From: Candidatus Latescibacter anaerobius SCGC AAA252-E07
GTDB taxonomy: Bacteria > Latescibacterota > Latescibacteria > Latescibacterales > Latescibacteraceae
NCBI GenBank assembly: GCA_000403035.1
Contig: AQSL01000129.1
Coordinates: 1 to 27,111, forward strand
Length of the DNA: 27,111 nt
Reading direction: 5' to 3'
Positions 1 to 7,661 of this stretch are shown here, piece after piece; position 1 is the stretch's first letter; the number at the start of each line of letters is the position of its first letter. A program made the translations under genes and the position numbers. The notes beneath the pieces are model-generated. The model did no database searches. It saw only the letters and a list, made by a program, of their open reading frames with translations, and was not told the DNA's origin.

Positions 1-83
1 TAAGGGCTTGTAAATCAACGCTTCGCGCTGACCCTTGACAGTTTAAATCCTGAACCTAATCGTTTTTCACAACGCTTTTAAAG
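1..83 (-). repeat. Dispersed hairpin repeat, copy 1
   Basis: This stretch matches the reverse complement of 3661-3746 along most of its length. Both share a GGGCTTGTAAATCAACGCTT block, the 10-mer CCCTTGACAG, and a terminal TTTTTCACAACGCTTTTAA block, with a diverged middle of equal length. It is probably cut by the window start. The inner stem is TCAACG/CGCTGA, so one pair is a wobble on one strand. It lies upstream of aroA and is inverted relative to copy 2. Confidence 0.8.
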
Positions 84-103
84 GTGTGAACTCCATACCC
101 GGC

Positions 104-125
104 GGCACGTGAAACGGGACGTGCC
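104..125 (+). promoter_or_regulatory. Hairpin in aroA upstream region
   Basis: A perfect 7-bp inverted repeat, GGCACGT and ACGTGCC, encloses the 8-nt loop GAAACGGG. No T-run follows on the plus strand, so it is not an intrinsic terminator for an upstream gene. It could be a leader structure or operator for aroA; the role is unknown. Confidence 0.35.
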
Positions 126-205
126 AGGTAATAAATTATTTGAAATTTCAAGGAATATTTATATATTTGTAATTCTTTAAATTTTTATTGAGGGTTTTTG
201 TTTTC

Positions 206-1480
206 GTGAAAGTAACGACAAAAAAATCTCTGCTCAACGGTGAGATTGTAATTCCGGCATCGAAATCCCATACGATCCGTGCAGTTATTATCGGGGCTCT
301 GGCTGATGGTGTAACGACGCTCTCTCATCCGTTGAATTCGCTCGATACGAAATCAGCGGTTGCGGCTGTCAGGGCTTTTGGCGCCAGGGTTGATACAGAG
401 AAAGATATATGGATACTCAAGGGTGTCGGCAACGAGCCCGGTATTCCCGATGATGTCATACATGTGGGTAATTCGGGAACGACGCTGTACATGATCATGG
501 GAACAGCTTCGCTTGTTGACGGTTGGACTGTGGTAACAGGTGATGGGCAGATACGAAAACGAACAGCATTGCCTCTCATAGAAGCTCTCAGAGGTCTTGG
601 TGTTGAGATTTTTTCAACGAGGGGGAATGGCATGGCGCCGGTTGCTGTGAAAGGTAAAATGAGAGGAGGGCAAACCATTGTTGCCGGAATCTCATCACAG
701 TATGTATCGAGTCTCCTTATGTCCTGCCCCCTTGCAAGGGGTAATACTGTAATTACAATAACAGAACTCAATGAAAGGCCCTATGTCCGTATGACCCTTG
801 ACTGGCTCGATTCGCAGGGGATAGATTATGAAATCGATGACAGTATGACCCGGGTTTCTATCAGGGGCGGTCAGGCGTATACTTCCTTCAGCAGGGAAAT
901 TCCCGGTGATTTCTCATCGGCAACATTTCCCCTTTGTGCGGCTGCACTCGCCGGAGGGAAAGTCATTCTCAAAGGGCTTGAAATGAACGATTCGCAGGGC
1001 GATAAAAGGGTTATTGATATTCTTGAAGAAATGGGAGCTGCTGTTGAGAAAAGTGAAATCTCGATTACTATTCAGGGAAGCCGTCTCAAGGGAGTTGATG
1101 TCGATATGAACGAGATACCCGATGCATTACCTATGCTTGCTGTTGTTGCATGTTTTGCGGAGGGTAAGACAGTGCTGCACAATGTCGCACAGGCACGAAT
1201 GAAAGAAACGGACAGAATAGCGGTTATGGCGAGTGAACTTATCAGGCTTGGTGCTTGCGTTACGGAATTGCCCGATGGTTTGGAAATAACCGGAACCGGT
1301 TTAAAAGGTGGCACCGTGCGGGGGTACGGAGATCACAGGATTGTTATGGCGATGGCAGTGGCAGGTTTAGCCGCTGAGCGGGGAATAACGGTTGATACAG
1401 CAGAATCGGCCGATATTACTTTCCCCGGATTCTGGGACAAAATGCGCTCGCTTGGAGCTGATATGGAAGTCGATACATAA
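206..1480 (+). CDS. aroA: 3-phosphoshikimate 1-carboxyvinyltransferase (EPSP synthase)
   Basis: This cytoplasmic enzyme transfers the enolpyruvyl group of PEP to shikimate-3-phosphate, the sixth step of chorismate synthesis. Family motifs run in order: the N-terminal IPASKSHTIRA (substrate Lys and Ser), GNSGTT, DGQIRKR, SSQYVSSLL, PGDFSSATFPL, KETDRIAVMA and the C-terminal YGDHRIVMA. The length of about 425 residues is normal. I prefer the GTG at 206, because AGGG at 191-194 lies 11 nt upstream and the protein then starts MKVTTKK just before the conserved first strand. An in-frame TTG at 188 would add six residues. aroC follows after 26 bp, so the two genes probably form an operon. Confidence 0.96.
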   Translation: MKVTTKKSLLNGEIVIPASKSHTIRAVIIGALADGVTTLSHPLNSLDTKSAVAAVRAFGARVDTEKDIWILKGVGNEPGIPDDVIHVGNSGTTLYMIMGTASLVDGWTVVTGDGQIRKRTALPLIEALRGLGVEIFSTRGNGMAPVAVKGKMRGGQTIVAGISSQYVSSLLMSCPLARGNTVITITELNERPYVRMTLDWLDSQGIDYEIDDSMTRVSIRGGQAYTSFSREIPGDFSSATFPLCAAALAGGKVILKGLEMNDSQGDKRVIDILEEMGAAVEKSEISITIQGSRLKGVDVDMNEIPDALPMLAVVACFAEGKTVLHNVAQARMKETDRIAVMASELIRLGACVTELPDGLEITGTGLKGGTVRGYGDHRIVMAMAVAGLAAERGITVDTAESADITFPGFWDKMRSLGADMEVDT

Positions 1481-1506
1481 AAACAGAATTCACGGGAGGT
1501 TTTTTT

Positions 1507-2634
1507 ATGCTTGGTAACACATTTGGAAGAATATTTCGTATTACAACATGTGGCGAATCTTACGGTGGGGGACTTGCGGTTATTGCAGATGGAGTTCCTG
1601 CGGGATTGTCTCTAACCGAAGAATACATACAGCATGAACTCGATAAGCGCAAACCCGGGCAAAGCGCTTTGGATTCTCCGAGAAAAGAAACGGATATTGT
1701 GCAAATATTCGCAGGAATGCTCGAAGGGAAAACAACCGGTGCCCCTGTTGGATTGATAATCTATAATGTTGATACGCAAAAGATTCATGTTGACCAGTAC
1801 CGTGATGTTAAGAACTTAATACGGCCCGGTCATGCCGAGTATACCTTTTTTGTAAAATACGGAGAATATGCTGACTGGTGTGGTGCCGGAAGAGCATCGG
1901 GCCGTGAGACAGTCGGAAGGGTAGCAGGCGGTGCGGTTGCAAAATATATCCTTGAGCAGGAAAATATTGAAGTTTTTGCCTATACCAAGGAAAGCCACGG
2001 TATCGTTGCCCGTGACATGACATTCGAGGAAATAAAGGCAAATTACCGTAAAAATGAGATCAACTGTCCGGACCTTAAGACCGCGGAGACGATGATACAG
2101 GATGTTATGGAGATCAGGGAAAAGGGTGATACTTCGGGCGGAGTTATCGAAGTTATTATCAGGGGAGTTCCTGCAGGACTCGGCGAACCTGTATTTGACA
2201 AGATTTCAGCCGATCTTGCAAAGGGAATCATGTCCATTGGAGCTATTAAAGGGTTGGAGATAGGCAGCGGTTTCAAAGCTGCAAAAATGACCGGGTATGA
2301 ATGGAATGATGAACCCTATGTTGAGAATGGTAAAGTCAGTTTCAGAACCAACAACCAGGGCGGTATTCTCGGCGGAATCTCAACCGGCCAGGATATTGTT
2401 TTTCGTGTTGCGGTTAAGGCAACTCCGACCATCTCAATCGACCAGAACTCGGTAAATATGGATACCATGGAGAATGAAAAACTGGCAGCAATTACCAGAA
2501 GAGATGCCACGCTTCTCCCGCGTATTTATCCTGTTATCGAAGCAATGACCCGTTGTGTAATTCTCGATCATCTTTATATGTGGAAAGCATGGTGCGGTAT
2601 GCAGGGCTATGAAAACAAATGGAGAGATGGATAA
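1507..2634 (+). CDS. aroC: Chorismate synthase
   Basis: This enzyme converts EPSP to chorismate by 1,4-anti elimination of phosphate, using reduced FMN. The N-terminus carries the family signature GESYGGGLAVIADGVPAG. Further motifs are GRASGRETVGRVAGGA, TSGGVIEVIIRGVPAG, RTNNQGGILGGIS and the C-terminal RRDATLLPRIYPVIEAM. The 375-residue length is usual for the family. A strong ribosome binding site, GGGAGG, sits 7-8 nt before the ATG. The gene directly follows aroA, giving two consecutive pathway steps in one transcript. It ends just before the hairpin at 2683-2728. Confidence 0.97.
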   Translation: MLGNTFGRIFRITTCGESYGGGLAVIADGVPAGLSLTEEYIQHELDKRKPGQSALDSPRKETDIVQIFAGMLEGKTTGAPVGLIIYNVDTQKIHVDQYRDVKNLIRPGHAEYTFFVKYGEYADWCGAGRASGRETVGRVAGGAVAKYILEQENIEVFAYTKESHGIVARDMTFEEIKANYRKNEINCPDLKTAETMIQDVMEIREKGDTSGGVIEVIIRGVPAGLGEPVFDKISADLAKGIMSIGAIKGLEIGSGFKAAKMTGYEWNDEPYVENGKVSFRTNNQGGILGGISTGQDIVFRVAVKATPTISIDQNSVNMDTMENEKLAAITRRDATLLPRIYPVIEAMTRCVILDHLYMWKAWCGMQGYENKWRDG

Positions 2635-2682
2635 CGTAGAATGATGTTAGTGTAAAGATAAATGGTGCAAAGTGCACATAAT

Positions 2683-2728
2683 AAAAAAAACGCACATCGT
2701 CATGTATGAAGTGCGTTTTCTTTTTTTT
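2683..2728. terminator. Bidirectional intrinsic terminator between aroC and HU
   Basis: AAAACGCAC at 2687-2695 pairs with GTGCGTTTT at 2711-2719. An A-run precedes the stem and a T-run follows it, so it reads as a hairpin plus U-tract on both strands. Its place between two convergent genes fits shared termination. Confidence 0.8.
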
Positions 2729-2785
2729 GAATAAACCGGTATACTATTCGAGGTGTTTCGAAGCATCATGACACTCTTCTGGTTA

Positions 2786-3079
2786 TTATTCCAGAGGCTT
2801 ATGGAGAGCGTCTTTAAGTAATTTCCCGGGTTTAAAATGTGTTTTGCGTCTTGCGGGCACGTAGATTATGTCCCCGGTGCGAGGATTACGTGCGGCAGGT
2901 TTTGGTTTTGTATCCTTTACCTGAAAAACACCGAAGCCGCGGATTTCAATTCTGTCACCGTTAATAAGGCTTTCACGCATAGCTTTAAAAATGCTTTCAA
3001 CCATTTTTGCAGCAAGGCTTTTTTTACAACCTGTATCATTAGCGACCTCCAGAGCAAGGTCTTTCTTTGTAGTCGTCAT
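2786..3079 (-). CDS. HU/IHF-family histone-like DNA-binding protein
   Basis: This small nucleoid protein bends and compacts DNA as a dimer. The 97-residue product has the N-terminal helical dimerization part, the core IRGFGVFQVKD, and the DNA-intercalating arm ARNPRTGDIIYVPARR, followed by FKPGKLLKDAL. The arm has the Arg-Asn-Pro tip typical of HU and IHF. The ATG at 3077-3079 is preceded by AGGAGG at close to ideal spacing. It is convergent with aroC and shares the terminator between them. HU and the IHF subunits cannot be told apart with certainty here, and HU seems more likely because it is a single gene. Confidence 0.95.
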   Translation of the reverse strand: MTTTKKDLALEVANDTGCKKSLAAKMVESIFKAMRESLINGDRIEIRGFGVFQVKDTKPKPAARNPRTGDIIYVPARRKTHFKPGKLLKDALHKPLE

Positions 3080-3179
3080 GTATTCCTCCTGAATTGGGTT
3101 TTGTGCCCTCTTGTTTTGCTAAAGTAAAAAAATTAATTGCTCAAAAAAAGAAGAATGAAATTACATTTAATGAAACAAA

Positions 3180-3258
3180 TGCATAGAACTCTACATAAAT
3201 TACTGTAAATAATTCATTCTATGCAATTTAAATTAATGCTAATTATGCAATATGTCAA
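3180..3258 (-). promoter_or_regulatory. Possible HU promoter with inverted repeat
   Basis: On the minus strand TTGACA (3258-3253) is followed after 17 bp by TAATTT (3235-3230), a weak -10 box. An inverted repeat TGCATAGAA (3180-3188) / TTCTATGCA (3217-3225) lies across the expected start of transcription. It could be an operator or a leader hairpin. The -35 box is good and the -10 box is poor, so the call is tentative. Confidence 0.3.
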
Positions 3259-3660
3259 GAAAAAATTAATAAACAATAAGATAGAGCAAAAATATATTCT
3301 TTATACTTGTATCATAAATTTTTACAATATGTTAATTATACAACAGTTGTTTTGAACTGAGCATAGTGTCTAAAATTATTATGGAAAAAGAGTTGTATAA
3401 AATCAAAATTTTTCGGTATTAATAGTTTATTTATATGAATTATACAAAAATTGTGATCGTCTCTATTGTGGATTGTGAAGGATGATTATCAGTTCTCTTG
3501 TAAAGTAAGAGAGCGAAACAGAAGGGGAATTTCAGGATGAAAATTATTTCAGCCCCTTCCCATTTTCTGCATTTCTCCCTGACTCTTCTCTTTCCCCGAA
3601 AAGAGGGTGAATGTGCAATCATTTCATAAAAAACATTAAAAAAGTTGCATGAATTAATCG
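3259..3660. other. AT-rich intergenic stretch without recognisable gene
   Basis: This is AT-rich sequence between the HU upstream region and repeat copy 2. It contains a short inverted repeat, CTCTT/AAGAG, near 3497-3513. I see no gene, tRNA or clear riboswitch. A promoter inside repeat copy 2 would transcribe leftward through it toward HU. Confidence 0.5.
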
Positions 3661-3748
3661 GTTTTAAAAGCGTTGTGAAAAATTATACGGTTTATGATGT
3701 AAGCTGTCAAGGGTCAACGTGAAGCGTTGATTTACAAGCCCTTGACAG
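3661..3748 (+). repeat. Dispersed hairpin repeat, copy 2
   Basis: This copy is inverted relative to copy 1. Outer 10-bp arms CTGTCAAGGG (3704-3713) and CCCTTGACAG (3739-3748) match perfectly. Inside them TCAACG (3714-3719) and CGTTGA (3725-3730) also pair perfectly around TGAAG, leaving TTTACAAG as a one-sided bulge. The left flank is TTTTAAAAGCGTTGTGAAAAA, related blocks of which recur near 61-82, 7609 and 14261. The nested-stem plan resembles REP or MITE elements. Confidence 0.8.
3682..3710 (-). promoter_or_regulatory. Consensus sigma-70 promoter inside repeat copy 2
   Basis: Read on the minus strand, TTGACA (3710-3705) is followed after exactly 17 bp by TATAAT (3687-3682), a perfect consensus. 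Transcription would start near 3675 and run leftward toward HU, whose start is about 600 bp away. The matching -10 region of copy 1 has decayed to AATCGT. It could drive HU with a long leader, make a small RNA, or be a by-product of the repeat sequence. Confidence 0.5.
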
Positions 3749-3787
3749 CAACAAACGATATATTTCATTACAGGGTGCGCAAAAAAG

Positions 3788-3801
3788 GACTTTTTCACCG
3801 C
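3788..3801 (-). repeat. 14-bp repeat shared with 17793-17806
   Basis: The reverse complement reads GCGGTGAAAAAGTC, identical to 17793-17806. Both copies lie in intergenic DNA and both are followed by a T-rich stretch. This suggests a second, degraded dispersed repeat family, which may be related to the GTTGTGAAAAA block of the hairpin repeat. Confidence 0.4.
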
Positions 3802-4020
3802 CCTCTTAAAATGTTATAAACGTGACGTACTTTACTCATCTGAGATTTTTTTTAAAAAAATATACCGATAATGTGTGCGGTTTTTCGAGATAGTTGTTGC
3901 AAAAATGAAGTAATTATTGTATTTATTTTCAGACTATTCGTTTCAAACAGCGAAAGGATTCGATAATCCGGATTTCAAGAAACCAATGTGTACATACCTG
4001 TTTTTTTATGGAATTGTTAT

Positions 4021-4887
4021 ATGACTGTTAAAGATTTTATGAGTTGTATCAGGTTTCGTCAGTGGACAAAAAACATTCTCATTTTTGCGGCATTGATTTT
4101 TTCCAATCATGCGCATCAGATTGACTATGTGGTGCGGAGTTTTATTGCATTCATTCTTTTCTCTCTCGCTAGTGGGGCATTCTATATCTTTAATGATATT
4201 TATGACTTCCGGCGAGACCGTGAACACCCGGTAAAAAAACACCGTCCAATCGCTTCAGGCCGTGTTACGGTGAAAGCGGGCTGGATTTTCTTTCTTGTTT
4301 CCGTATTTTTTTCACTTGTCCTGTCGTTTCTTTTTAATGTTGATTTCGGAGTAATAATTGTTTTGTATTTTCTTCTTCAGATATGTTATACACGTATACT
4401 GAAAAAAATTGTAATTGTGGATGTGTTTGCTATCAGTTTAAGTTTTATTCTCAGAGTTACCGCAGGAGCTGTCGCGATACAAGTTGATATTTCTAACTGG
4501 ATTTTGATTTGTACCATGCTTCTTGCACTGTTTCTCGCACTTTCAAAACGAAGACATGAACTTATTCTTCTGAATGAAAATGCAGACGGTCACAGAGTTA
4601 TTCTCAAGGAATACAGTCCTTACTTGCTCGATCAGATGATAGGTATTGTTACTTCCGCTACGCTTGTTGCCTACATTATTTTCACCCTTTCTGAAGAGAC
4701 AACTATGAAATTCGGCAGAATGGTCTTCACCGTGCCGTTTGTGCTCTACGGTATTTTCCGTTACCTGTACCTGATCCATATTAAGGAAAAGGGCGGGGAA
4801 CCCGAAGAGATACTTTTAACCGATATCCCTCTTCAGCTTGATATTCTGTTATATGGTCTTATTGCTTTAGCCATTATATACTTGTAG
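4021..4887 (+). CDS. UbiA-family prenyltransferase, decaprenyl-phosphate phosphoribosyltransferase-like
   Basis: This is a polytopic membrane protein of about 288 residues with several hydrophobic segments. It begins with RFRQWTKN and carries the first Asp-rich motif FNDIYDFRRDREHP, followed by KKHRPIASG. Next come KKIVIVDVFAISLSFILR with AGA, and then LFLALSKRRHEL. This set fits the subgroup that transfers phosphoribose from PRPP to polyprenyl phosphate, the first step to lipid-linked arabinose in mycobacteria, rather than quinone-synthesis UbiA. An in-frame GTG at 3988 would add 11 residues. The ATG at 4021 is favoured by the conserved N-terminus, though neither start has a strong ribosome binding site. 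An inositol-phosphatase homologue follows 97 bp downstream. Confidence 0.83.
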   Translation: MTVKDFMSCIRFRQWTKNILIFAALIFSNHAHQIDYVVRSFIAFILFSLASGAFYIFNDIYDFRRDREHPVKKHRPIASGRVTVKAGWIFFLVSVFFSLVLSFLFNVDFGVIIVLYFLLQICYTRILKKIVIVDVFAISLSFILRVTAGAVAIQVDISNWILICTMLLALFLALSKRRHELILLNENADGHRVILKEYSPYLLDQMIGIVTSATLVAYIIFTLSEETTMKFGRMVFTVPFVLYGIFRYLYLIHIKEKGGEPEEILLTDIPLQLDILLYGLIALAIIYL

Positions 4888-4984
4888 ATACCGGTAGAAA
4901 TGGTTCATGCATGGGCTTTTTAAATAATTTTCACATATACTCACTTCAAAACTGTTGAAACCGTAATAGCAATGGATTATTGGC

Positions 4985-5791
4985 ATGAAAAAAATTGTAC
5001 AGGATGAAAAAAAAGAGTTGTTTAAAACCGCCTGCACTGCAGCTCGTACGGCCGGCGCCATATTGAAAAAGCACTTCGGAGAACAGAAAGAAATATCGTA
5101 TAAAGGCAGAATAGACCTGGTAACAAACGCTGACTTTGAATCGGAAAAAGCGATACTTGACATTATAAAGGAACGTCACCCTGATCATGACATTATTACC
5201 GAGGAATCAAACCCCGAGATGAGCGGTTCTGCATACCGCTGGGTGATTGATCCGCTTGACGGGACAGTAAATTATGCGCATGATTTCCCGTTTATGGCGG
5301 TTTCCATCGCTCTGGAGATTAACGGAACGATTGAAATCGGTGTTGTGAATAACCCTATCATGAATGAATTCTTTCATGCCTGCAGAGGCGAGGGCGCTTT
5401 TTACAATGATATTCCAATTTCGGTTTCCGAAACCGGTATCCTGGAAAAGAGCTTCCTGGCGACAGGTTTTCCCTATGATATAAAGGAGAGTTCGTTAAAC
5501 CTGGCGCATTTCAGCCATTTTATCAGGCATGCCCAGGCAGTGCGACGTGTCGGTTCTGCTGCACTGGATATGTGTTATTGTGCAATGGGACGGTTCGACG
5601 GCTACTGGGAACTTACCATTTTACCCTGGGATATTGCCGCCGGAATCCTGATCGTTACCGAAGCAGGTGGAATCGTTTCGAAGCTCGACGGCGGGCCGCT
5701 CTCTATTTATGATAACGAGATAGTAGCCTCAAACGGCAGGATTCATGAGCAGTTGGTGGAGGAAATTCAGAGAGTGAACAGGGGAGAATGA
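4985..5791 (+). CDS. Inositol monophosphatase family protein (SuhB/IMPase-like)
   Basis: This 268-residue enzyme belongs to the Mg-dependent, Li-sensitive phosphatases that hydrolyse inositol-1-phosphate or related sugar phosphates. The metal-binding motifs are ITEES (Glu73/74), the signature WVIDPLDGTVNYAHDFP (Asp89 and Asp92), and WELTILPWDIAAG (Asp216). The substrate could be inositol-1-phosphate, a phosphorylated sugar alcohol or PAP; sequence alone does not decide. It follows the phosphoribosyltransferase-like gene on the same strand, which hints at a shared role in lipid-linked sugar metabolism. The stop codon lies inside the first unit of a 17-bp tandem repeat. Confidence 0.93.
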   Translation: MKKIVQDEKKELFKTACTAARTAGAILKKHFGEQKEISYKGRIDLVTNADFESEKAILDIIKERHPDHDIITEESNPEMSGSAYRWVIDPLDGTVNYAHDFPFMAVSIALEINGTIEIGVVNNPIMNEFFHACRGEGAFYNDIPISVSETGILEKSFLATGFPYDIKESSLNLAHFSHFIRHAQAVRRVGSAALDMCYCAMGRFDGYWELTILPWDIAAGILIVTEAGGIVSKLDGGPLSIYDNEIVASNGRIHEQLVEEIQRVNRGE

Positions 5792-5850
5792 AGACACATG
5801 GAGAATGAAGACACATGGAGAATGAAGACACATGGAGAATGAAGACACAT
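5783..5850. repeat. Four perfect 17-bp tandem repeats
   Basis: The unit GGAGAATGAAGACACAT occurs four times without a mismatch at 5783, 5800, 5817 and 5834. The first unit contains the last codons and the TGA stop (5789-5791) of the inositol phosphatase gene. Because 17 is not a multiple of three, added units change only downstream sequence. Perfect identity suggests recent expansion. Confidence 0.95.
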
Positions 5851-6044
5851 AAAGTGAACTATCGAAAAATTATTGTTGAGTATTATCAAAATTTAAACTT
5901 TTATCCAGTCAATACCCTAAATATTTTAGAAAAAAATGAATCGTTTCATTCTATTTCTCTTTGAAGGGACTCAGAACACCACATATTATCCTCATTTTTA
6001 CTCACCGGATTTTTCGGGAATTAAAACAAGATATTTAAAGAGAA

Positions 6045-6248
6045 TTACCCGGCATTCCAGACAACCGAATGGCTCCCTGCGGTCATTGCGCCGTTTACCA
6101 GTGTGTCAACATTCTGGCCCTCAGCGTTGAACACATCATCCATCACATTGCCCGGTTTGGCAAGCGTGAAGGAAATGGTTATGGACGGGTTGAACGGATT
6201 GTGATAGTTCTGCTCCAGACTGAACCCCGCCGGAAGGTCGTGGGAACC
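6045..6248 (-). pseudogene. T9SS-type C-terminal sorting domain remnant behind an amber stop
   Basis: Translation continues in the same frame past the TAG at 6251-6249 for 67 codons to a TAA at 6047-6045. The text includes LPAGFSLEQNYHNPFNPS, SFTLAKPGN, VFNAEGQNVDTLVNG and SHSVVWNAG. This is the start and middle of a Por/T9SS sorting domain (usual form: L.QNYPNPFNPSTTI..F.L). The last part, normally SGMYFYRL followed by a basic end, is missing. Substitutions such as YPNP to YHNP suggest decay. It belongs to the SGNH-like gene directly upstream. Confidence 0.8.
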
Positions 6249-7244
6249 CTACTCCGCACCGGTGGGTGTACTCTTGAGAAACCAGCCCTGTGCGGTGGAA
6301 TCGGTTTTCAGAAAACTCAGGAGAAGTTGCGCCACCTTTGCCCGTGCGGAATTGGAAGGATGGGTCCCATCGGTTTTTCTAAAATCGGTGATCTCCCATT
6401 TCAAGCTGCCATCACGGACATTTAGCCCATCCGCCCACAAATAGGGTCCCCAGGAAAGCCAGGGGGCTTTCGCTTCCGTTCCGGAAAAGGCAAGACCCGC
6501 ATCACCGCCGATCTGCTTTTCTATCAGCCATTTCACTGAAAAACCTGTCTCATAGGCATAAGGCTCGGGGTTGAGGGCGGTGGTGGCATAACCGCCGTAA
6601 ATCCGGCTGGAAAGATAGGCTATCCGGATATTCGGATAACGGAGTTTCAATATCCTGGCGATTTCTTCCAGCTCGGAAGAGAGCGTCTGGGAATGCACGG
6701 GAAAGGCCTTGGTCGGTCTGGCATCCGCTTCCTTGATCCAAACCGCCTGGACCTGTTGCGCAGTAACTTTGGCATCTGCCAGCCGCTGGTCGACCACGGT
6801 CCAGTATTGCGCCTGAGGATTGGAGATAATCGCGGCGGTCTTGCCGCCCTGAGCGCCGTCGACGATAACCAGGCGGGGATTTTTCAGCGGGTCGGCGTCC
6901 GCGATACTTTTAAAAACAGAAAATTCCTGGGTGGTATTGGACATCCCGATGGAGAGGAGCACAATTTTGCCGTTGACCACATCCGCGGCTCCTGTCATGT
7001 CCAGGGGTTGAATCAGCCTGGCCATTGCAAGTCCCGCCGCCAGGTGGGAAGCGGGCATTGAATTGCTCCCTCCGGGATAGAGGCCACCGGAATATCCCTG
7101 GTATAAGCCCGCTCCCAGCCTGTCCAGAGGGATAAGTCCGACGGATGTTTTCTGCGCGGTAACTGGGACGCCATGCCCAATCATAAGCATCATACTTAAG
7201 GCTAAATACTTTCCCCATCGCACGCCGTGTACACTATCGAACAT
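6249..7244 (-). CDS. Secreted SGNH/GDSL-hydrolase-like protein, sorting domain cut off
   Basis: The 331-residue product starts with a signal peptide: a basic start, a hydrophobic stretch to about residue 25, and a likely cut near VTA|QK at 30. LLSIGMSN (about 97-103) occupies the place of the SGNH block I nucleophile, and DGTHPS (292-297) matches the block V Asp-x2-His. This suggests a secreted esterase or carbohydrate deacetylase; I know of similar planctomycete and FCB proteins of unproven function. A strong AGGGGG ribosome site lies 5-6 nt before the ATG. The gene is clearly richer in G and C than its neighbours, which suggests transfer. It ends at an amber codon, with a sorting domain continuing in frame beyond, so secretion through T9SS may be lost. 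Confidence 0.75.
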   Translation of the reverse strand: MFDSVHGVRWGKYLALSMMLMIGHGVPVTAQKTSVGLIPLDRLGAGLYQGYSGGLYPGGSNSMPASHLAAGLAMARLIQPLDMTGAADVVNGKIVLLSIGMSNTTQEFSVFKSIADADPLKNPRLVIVDGAQGGKTAAIISNPQAQYWTVVDQRLADAKVTAQQVQAVWIKEADARPTKAFPVHSQTLSSELEEIARILKLRYPNIRIAYLSSRIYGGYATTALNPEPYAYETGFSVKWLIEKQIGGDAGLAFSGTEAKAPWLSWGPYLWADGLNVRDGSLKWEITDFRKTDGTHPSNSARAKVAQLLLSFLKTDSTAQGWFLKSTPTGAE

Positions 7245-7608
7245 GATTCCCCCTTTTTCAACGTTATTTACCCGATATTTCCCATAATAAAATCATGAGG
7301 GCTGATACCCTCTCAATAAGTTAACTATAAAGTTTATATTATTACATTCAACAACAATCTTGTTTTCAATTGAACTTTAATTCGGGATTCACCATATCAA
7401 AATCATAAGCAGTCAAAATTCATCTCAAACTTATTGATAAACGAATATTACTTTCAAAAAATTCTTTAGCAAGTATTTTTTTCATCCTGATCTATAAATT
7501 TTGCTGCGTACGTGCCTTATAAACAGTGAAATATCAAATTTAAGAGAAACGTATCCATTGAATCAAGTCAAACAGCAGCGTCGTTAAGCAGAATAGCAAC
7601 GCAATCAC

Positions 7609-7661
7609 TTAAAAGTCTGGTGAAAAAAACCTTGCCTTTCGAAATAATGAGCTGTCAAGGG
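7609..7661 (+). repeat. Diverged copy 3 of the dispersed repeat
   Basis: It begins TTAAAAGTCTGGTGAAAAA and ends GAGCTGTCAAGGG. This matches the order and roughly the spacing of copy 2 (TTAAAAGCGTTGTGAAAAA to AAGCTGTCAAGGG), with three extra bases in the middle. It overlaps the 3' end of the transposase fossil, so the repeat and the fossil are joined at the CCCTTGACAG sequence. Confidence 0.5.

Noticed and set aside
2837..3127. A 96-codon plus-strand frame over the HU gene
   Set aside because: It is antisense to HU, whose motifs and ribosome site are clear.
3440..3622. A 60-codon minus-strand frame in the AT-rich region upstream of repeat copy 2
   Set aside because: Its composition is unlike a protein family, there is no good ribosome site, and no similarity is recognisable. 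It is probably chance.
5783..5850. CRISPR-like array
   Set aside because: The units follow each other directly without spacers, so this is a tandem repeat.
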